Positions 58,826 through 64,000 of a stretch of 64,000 nt of DNA are shown in pieces. The position numbers were made by a program, and so were the translations under genes. The notes under the pieces were generated by a model. It was not told the DNA's origin. It made no database searches and worked only from the letters and a program-made list of their open reading frames with translations. The stretch's first letter is position 1. Every line of letters begins with the position of its first letter. This DNA comes from Geosiphon pyriformis (lineage: Eukaryota; Glomeromycota; Glomeromycetes; Archaeosporales; Geosiphonaceae), in NCBI GenBank assembly GCA_016748015.1, contig JAAOMT010000254.1:1-64000 (forward strand), given 5' to 3'.

Positions 58826-60778
58826 ATGAAACCGGTGGGCTTTGCTGCTGGTGGTTCTGGGTCCGTTTCGGCTGGGTTGGGGACCCGGTCTGGTGTCAAA
58901 AATAAGTGTTCGGTTGGTCCTCAATCTCGCGGTGCGTCCTATAAGAAGCCGAAGAAACCTGTGGCAATTGGCAGTTTGGTGGAGTCGTCTGCTGGTGTCT
59001 CGAACATTATGGATGAAAGTGGTGACGGACCTAACATTAGACGGTCGTGGGCTAGCGAGGTCAACAGCGAAGTGGACAGCGTAAGTGGCATCTTGGACTT
59101 GGATAACTTGAAAAACGTCATCACTGAGGAAACTAGCTATGCAGAATCAGATGCAGGTTTGGATGACGACATGAATGATGCCACGCCAAGGAAGATGCGT
59201 ACCCGCACCTATGTTCTAAACAGTAAGCTGCCACCTCTCTCTTTCAATGTTCTAAGTGATGGTGAAGACACTTTGCCTCTTCCGAGTCCTAAATTTTGTG
59301 GGTCCAATCGCCTTCCTCCAGTCGGGTCACGTGCACCAGAGAAACAGAGTTTTAATTTGTCAAAATCGTTTGCATTGGACATTGAGCTATCTGCCGTGCC
59401 TGGCAAAACTAATGGTGATAAGTTGGTTTCAATCAAAAAAATTTTTTATTGTGTTGATGGATTTGGGGGAGCCTCAACTCCCTCAAAATTCCCAGGGATC
59501 ATCAGATCCTCTTTTACATCTGAAATTAGTTTGAATAAGGCTAGGAAAATGGTGATTGGTGAGAAAATTTTGGTAAATGATGATCTAAGAAAAGTAAACA
59601 GCTGTTCAGATCGGGAGGTGATCGTCAAAGAAATCCCAGTAGATCTTCCCAAATTGGCAATTGAGACGGTGTTTTCCAGGTTTGGCAAGATTGTTTCAAT
59701 CAAAGTGCAGCTTATTGGTCTTTGGCAAAAGGCCCTGGTAGAATATGAATCATCTGAGATAGCTGATTTGGTCGCAGCTAGATGGTCTGTGCTCATGGGA
59801 AAGGATTCGGTCTGAGTGGCAAAAGCAAATATTGATAAACAAACATGAGTATCGAGGGATCAGCATCAGGCTTTACTTTATACTCTTCCAGTTGGCACTA
59901 ATGCTCATGACCTCTCCAATTTGTTGGAATCATATGGTGGGAAGACTTGTTATATCGGCTGTAACCCTAGTTCATATGTTCGTGATAGATGTGCTGTAAT
60001 TTGTTTTAGTGATGAGGCATCCAAATTGGCTGCTATTGGTACCGTTCCAGTTTTCAGGAATGTGAGTTTGCATTGGGCTGGTCTTTCTTTGGCCAGTTGT
60101 GCTCATTGTAAACAATTTGGTCATGTTTCGGTCAATTGTTCCTTGGGTATGTATTCTGGTGTTCAAGGAAGAAAGATGGTTTCTGAGCAAGATCGGGTTC
60201 ATCTAGCTGGGATATATAAGAAGAAGTCGGCCCCTGTCACTCATCCAGTTTCTTTTGGTGAGAAGACATGGGCCCAAGTGGCAGGCAGTTCCCTTTCTCG
60301 CGTTGTCTCTTCAGGTGCTCCTGGTGTCAGTTTGGTCTCTGGTTTGATGGCTTTCCCAATGGATTCCTCCTCGTCTAGTGCCGCTGATCTAGGTGGTCGC
60401 CTAGCTGTGCTAGAACGCTCCGTGGAAATTCTCTTAGACCAAGTCTCACTCATTTTAAAGAAGTTAAGTTTCGTTGACTTGGTGCCATTGGCATCTTCTC
60501 CCTCAGCTCTTCCTTTGGTGTCTCCGACTGCCGTTGTTTCAGATATGGACCCGGGTTTGGAGTTGGATGGCACGTTGTTGTCATCTGTCTCTTTTTCTTC
60601 CAATGTTGGTGGGTTGGTTGTTGATTTCAGTCTGAGCAGTTCTAAGGTTTTGACTGCCAAGATTGGCAGTTTGGAATCAAATATAATGGCTCTTGAGGCT
60701 TTAGTTTGCTTAGTCTTGGATAAATTGGATCATCTGCATTCTGGATCGGGTTCGTTGGCTTTTCCTCCGTCTCAATGA
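58826..60778 (+). pseudogene. LINE ORF1: RRM-like and zinc-knuckle RNA-binding protein, two internal stops
   Basis: One frame from ATG 58826 to TGA 60776-60778, about 650 codons, broken by TGA at 59812-59814 (KDSV then stop) and TGA at 59845-59847. The frame continues unchanged after both, so they are point mutations (Arg CGA and Trp TGG are the likely originals). The N-terminus is Ser/Gly-rich and low-complexity. 59620-59800 (VIVKEIPVDLPKLAIETVFS...GKIVSIKVQL) looks like an RRM-type fold. 60094-60141 gives CAHCKQFGHVSVNC, a CX2CX4HX4C knuckle. A C-terminal leucine-rich segment may be a coiled coil. It would coat the LINE RNA. Confidence 0.8.
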
Positions 60779-63700
60779 GTAGTTTGGTTTGGAAATTTGC
60801 TACGTGCAATGTTCGGGGTATCAATGTTTCTGCGAAACAAGCGGATGTTGTTCGTTGGCATGTGAACTTGGGAAATATGGTTTCTTTTATCACTGAGACT
60901 AAGTTGAGGTCCTCTTCTGGGCCGTGAATAAAGGATAAGTTTGATGGAGTGCGAGTATTTTCTTCTGGCTTGGATAAGGGTTTCATGGGTGCTAAGGTTG
61001 CGATTGTTATGAACACTTCTTTGGCCCGTCATGTATCTAAGGTGGAGGAGATTCCTGGTCGGGTTATTTCTGTTCGGCTCCTGTTTAAGGGCAAGCTCTC
61101 GGTTACTTTTTTGGGGTTGTATGCTGGTGCCTCCTCTGGGGCTAGATTTGGTCAGGCTTTTGAAGTTAACACCCTCATTGCAAAGGCAGTCAATTCCAGC
61201 AATTTTGTTGTCTTGGGTGGGGACCTTAATGAGAATGGATCTGGTAGAAGTGCTAGTTTCAAGTTTTGTTTGAGTTTGGGTTTGGTCAATTCATTTGTTG
61301 GTCATCATTTGGCTAATTCTTATATGTGAAGCAATTCGAGAGGGGTTGGGAAAACGATTGATTACATTTTTGTTGGTGGTAATTTGTCTTCTGCTGTTGC
61401 TGGTCATCAAGTTGTCTCTGTTTCGGATTTTTTTGACACCGATCACAAGGCAGTTGTGGTTTCAGTCGGTTTGGGTGGACTTCTAGATGTACAATTGAAC
61501 AGTTTGCGCAAGCAGGCAAATAAGGATNNNNNNNNNNNNNNNNNNNNNNNNNNNNNNNNNNNNNNNNNNNNNNNNNNNNNNNNNNNNNNNNNNNNNNNNN
61601 NNNNNNNNNNNNNNNNNNNNNNNNNNNNNNNNNNNNNNNNNNNNNNNNNNNNNNNNNNNNNNNNNNNNNNNNNNNNNNNNNNNNNNNNNNNNNNNNNNNN
61701 NNNNNNNNNNNNNNNNNNNNNNNNNNNNNNNNNNNNNNNNNNNNNNNNNNNNNNNNNNNNNNNNNNNNNNNNNNNNNNNNNNNNNNNNNNNNNNNNNNNN
61801 NNNNNNNNNNNNNNNNNNNNNNNNNNNNNNNNNNNNNNNNNNNNNNNNNNNNNNNNNNNNNNNNNNNNNNNNNNNNNNNNNNNNNNNNNNNNNNNNNNNN
61901 NNNNNNNNNNNNNNNNNNNNNNNNNNNNNNNNNNNNNNNNNNNNNNNNNNNNNNNNNNNNNNNNNNNNNNNNNNNNNNNNNNNNNNNNNNNNNNNNNNNN
62001 NNNNNNNNNNNNNNNNNNNNNNNNNNNNNNNNNNNNNNNNNNNNNNNNNNNNNNNNNNNNNNNNNNNNNNNNNNNNNNNNNNNNNNNNNNNNNNNNNNNN
62101 NNNNNNNNNNNNNNNNNNNNNNNNNNNNNNNNNNNNNNNNNNNNNNNNNNNNNNNNNNNNNNNNNNNNNNNNNNNNNNNNNNNNNNNNNNNNNNNNNNNN
62201 NNNNNNNNNNNNNNNNNNNNGCCCATTGCTTTGATTGAGACTGCCAGGAAGATTCTTTCCAAGATTCTGTCTGACCATATTTCAATGGCTTGTAGCAAGT
62301 TCAATGTTCTTCAGGGTGACAACTTTTTGGTGCTGAAGGGTACATCAACGCAATCTCTGGTGTTTGCTGTCAGTTCGGTAATTGAGGATGCCATTGAAAA
62401 GGATAGGGAGTTATGATTGGTCTTGCAAGATATGCAGAAAGCTTATGATTCAGTTGGGTGGCATCATTTAAGAGCTAGTTTGCAGCGTGTCAAGATGTGT
62501 GAGAGGTTCATAAGGTTTTTTGGTGGTATTCATGAGGATAGAGTTAATAGGGTAATGACTGACTTTGGTTTGTCTGGTGGTTATAAGGTGCATGATAGGT
62601 TGGACTAGGGTGAGGTCTTTTCACCACTTCTTTGGAGGATTTTTTACGATCCACTTTTGTGTGAGGTTAAAAGGCACGAACAATTGTGTGGATACCGAAT
62701 TGATACTAAGTTTGTTTAGAAATCTGGCAGGATTGAGGGCAGTGGTGGTTTGACATCGTATTTTTCGGCTGGTGCGTTTGTTGATGATACGATCTGGGTT
62801 GGAAATTGTCAGGCTTCTACTCAATATGCTCTGAATATTGCCAGTGATTTTTTGTGATCAATGACATTTCTATCAATAGTGAGAAGACGGTGGCTATTCC
62901 CATCAATCAGGGCATTAAAGTTGCTTCACTGAACATTTGTGGTCAGCCAATCTCTATTGTCAAGAAAGGGGAAACACATTGGTATCTGGGTATTTTTCTG
63001 TCGACTGAAGGGCTCTCCAAGCTGAGTGTTGTCAAGGCTCATGCGGATGTACGTTTCTTCATCAATGTTGTGCTTAGGAAGGCTATTACGGACAAACAAT
63101 TCTCGTATCTGGTGTCAGCTGTTTTGCAGCCTATTGTTAGCTATCGTACTCAGTTCAGTTTTGTCTCATCTAATGTTTGTCGCAAGTGGGATGTCTTGGT
63201 TAGAAAGGGTCTTAGGTCCAAAGCTTGTCTCCCCCATGATTTTCCTGACACTGCTTTGCATCATCCCTCATTGTATGGACTAAAGCCTTTTGAGCAGGTG
63301 CAGTCTGAAGGGAAGATTGCTGCTTTGATGGCGTTCTCTAATGCTTTTGGCATTCTTGGACGTTTGTTTAGACATAGGTTTTTGGACCTACAGGTTCTTG
63401 GTTGGGCTTCTTTAGATCCTTTGCAGTTTTCAGTCAGGTTGCGTGTTAGTCCAGTGAACAATTTTTTGGCTGGGATGGTGAAGATCTTTCTGGGCAGTGA
63501 GCTTACTTTGGTGAACAACCTCCCCACTGCATTTCGTAATCCTGGTCGGTTCCCATTGTCCTCTGTTCTTGGAAAGTCTCTGTATTTTGATTCGGTCAAA
63601 TCTCTTAAGCGTTTTGGTGTCGCTTTTGGTAATCGGCTTTTTGATAAGAAAGGTGTTTTGTTGGATTGGAAAACTTTTCATTGTTGGAAGAGGTTGGATC

Positions 63701-64000
63701 CATGTGGCCCTGTGCCTCACTGGTTCATGGTTTCTTCTGAGTTTTTGAAAGGTCAGGGTTACTCATTTTCTGGTTCTGTTGGCTCAGCAGAGAAGCTGGG
63801 TTTGGACATTTTGGGGTCTGGGGAATTTTCTGCGGTTAAAGATGGATTGCATGACATTTGGTCAGACTCTTTTGAAGTTTTCACGGATGGGTCTTTGAGA
63901 AATGCAGGCTCTGTTGAGGTTGCCTGTGGTGCTGCTGTGTACTTTCCGGTCTTGGATATAAGTATTGGTGTCGCTGTTCGTGGTCTTTTGTCATCTACTA
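60775..64000 (+). pseudogene. LINE ORF2: endonuclease / RT / RNase H, 3' truncated by window
   Basis: The ATG at 60775 overlaps the ORF1 stop as ATGA. Endonuclease: TCNVRGINVS, TETKLRSSSGP, GGDLNENGSG, IDYIFVGG and DTDHKAVVVSV (APE motifs N, E, D/N, D-H). After the gap, RT: VLQDMQKAYDSVGW, then FVDDTIW (62776 region). Then comes the thumb, VNNFLAGMVKIFLGSELT, and at the end the start of RNase H (VFTDGSLRNAGSVEVACGAA). Breaks: TGA at 60925, TGA at 61327, TGA at 62414, TAG at 62606 and a frameshift in the T-run at 62848-62853. From 62851 the frame stays open to the window end. The stops sit where Trp or Gln is expected. Confidence 0.8.
61528..62220. other. Assembly gap (693 N)
   Basis: A run of N inside LINE ORF2. 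Any frame across it is meaningless. Confidence 0.99.

Larger units (their letters stand above)
58690..64000 (+). mobile_element. Young LINE (APE endonuclease, RT, RNase H type), runs off the window
   Basis: The 5' UTR begins near 58690 with a sharp jump from about 12 percent to over 40 percent GC. ORF1 runs to 60778 and ORF2 starts at 60775. The ORF2 domain order APE-like endonuclease, RT, RNase H fits the I/Tad-type non-LTR group. 693 N (61528-62220) cover the endonuclease-RT junction. Point stops and one frameshift make this copy inactive. No target duplication is visible because the 3' end is outside the window. Confidence 0.85.

Noticed and set aside
61313-62304. Long frames across the N run
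   Set aside because: They consist mostly of unknown residues from a 693-base gap.

Overview
The window is nuclear DNA of a very AT-rich fungus, most likely an arbuscular mycorrhizal fungus (Glomeromycotina, Rhizophagus/Gigaspora/Diversispora type). The evidence is short GT-AG introns, an F-box gene of the style that group has in large numbers, Ty3 polyproteins carrying a dUTPase, and a LINE whose ORF1/ORF2 I recognise from that group. The genus is inference. No bacterial features, CRISPR arrays or convincing tRNA/rRNA genes were seen.

Layout. 1-16.7 kb is gene-bearing: a 5'-partial F-box protein with a 33-Asn run, a five-exon orphan, a class-3 lipase-like gene (+), a decayed gene (-), and two more class-3 lipase-like genes (-). 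All three lipase-like genes have open, well-spliced models. They keep the TFGQPR(x)GN block and the Asp and His positions, but the catalytic serine of the nucleophile elbow is Gly, Gly or Arg. They look like a family of secreted or membrane-anchored pseudo-lipases. 16.7-19.3 kb is a nearly featureless AT desert with an LTR relic. 19.4-22.1 kb holds two genes: a GC-richer orphan (-) and a one-exon single-pass membrane protein with a PPxY motif (+).

22.9-58.7 kb is a transposon graveyard. It holds LINE relics in both orientations (23.6-27.9 and 56.0-57.4 kb), a hAT relic (29.3-30.1 kb), and a three-level nest of Ty3-type LTR elements. The oldest, element D (+, from about 30.4 kb), has its 3' LTR split by element B (-, 39067-55393), which is itself split by element A (-, 42087-52104, 983-bp LTRs). 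Decay increases with nesting age and is almost entirely by transitions (C to T, G to A), including in catalytic residues. A separate pair of LTR-like repeats in opposite orientations lies in D at 33.06-34.88 kb.

58.7-64.0 kb is a much younger, GC-richer LINE of the same family as the relics: ORF1 with RRM-like and CCHC domains, ORF2 with endonuclease, RT and RNase H. It has a 693-N gap and several point-mutated stops. One assembly artefact is visible: a Tn5/Nextera mosaic-end sequence at 43691-43708 between two 141-bp direct copies inside element A.

I predicted exon boundaries by eye from reading frame and GT/AG (one GC-AG) signals. Relic limits are approximate.
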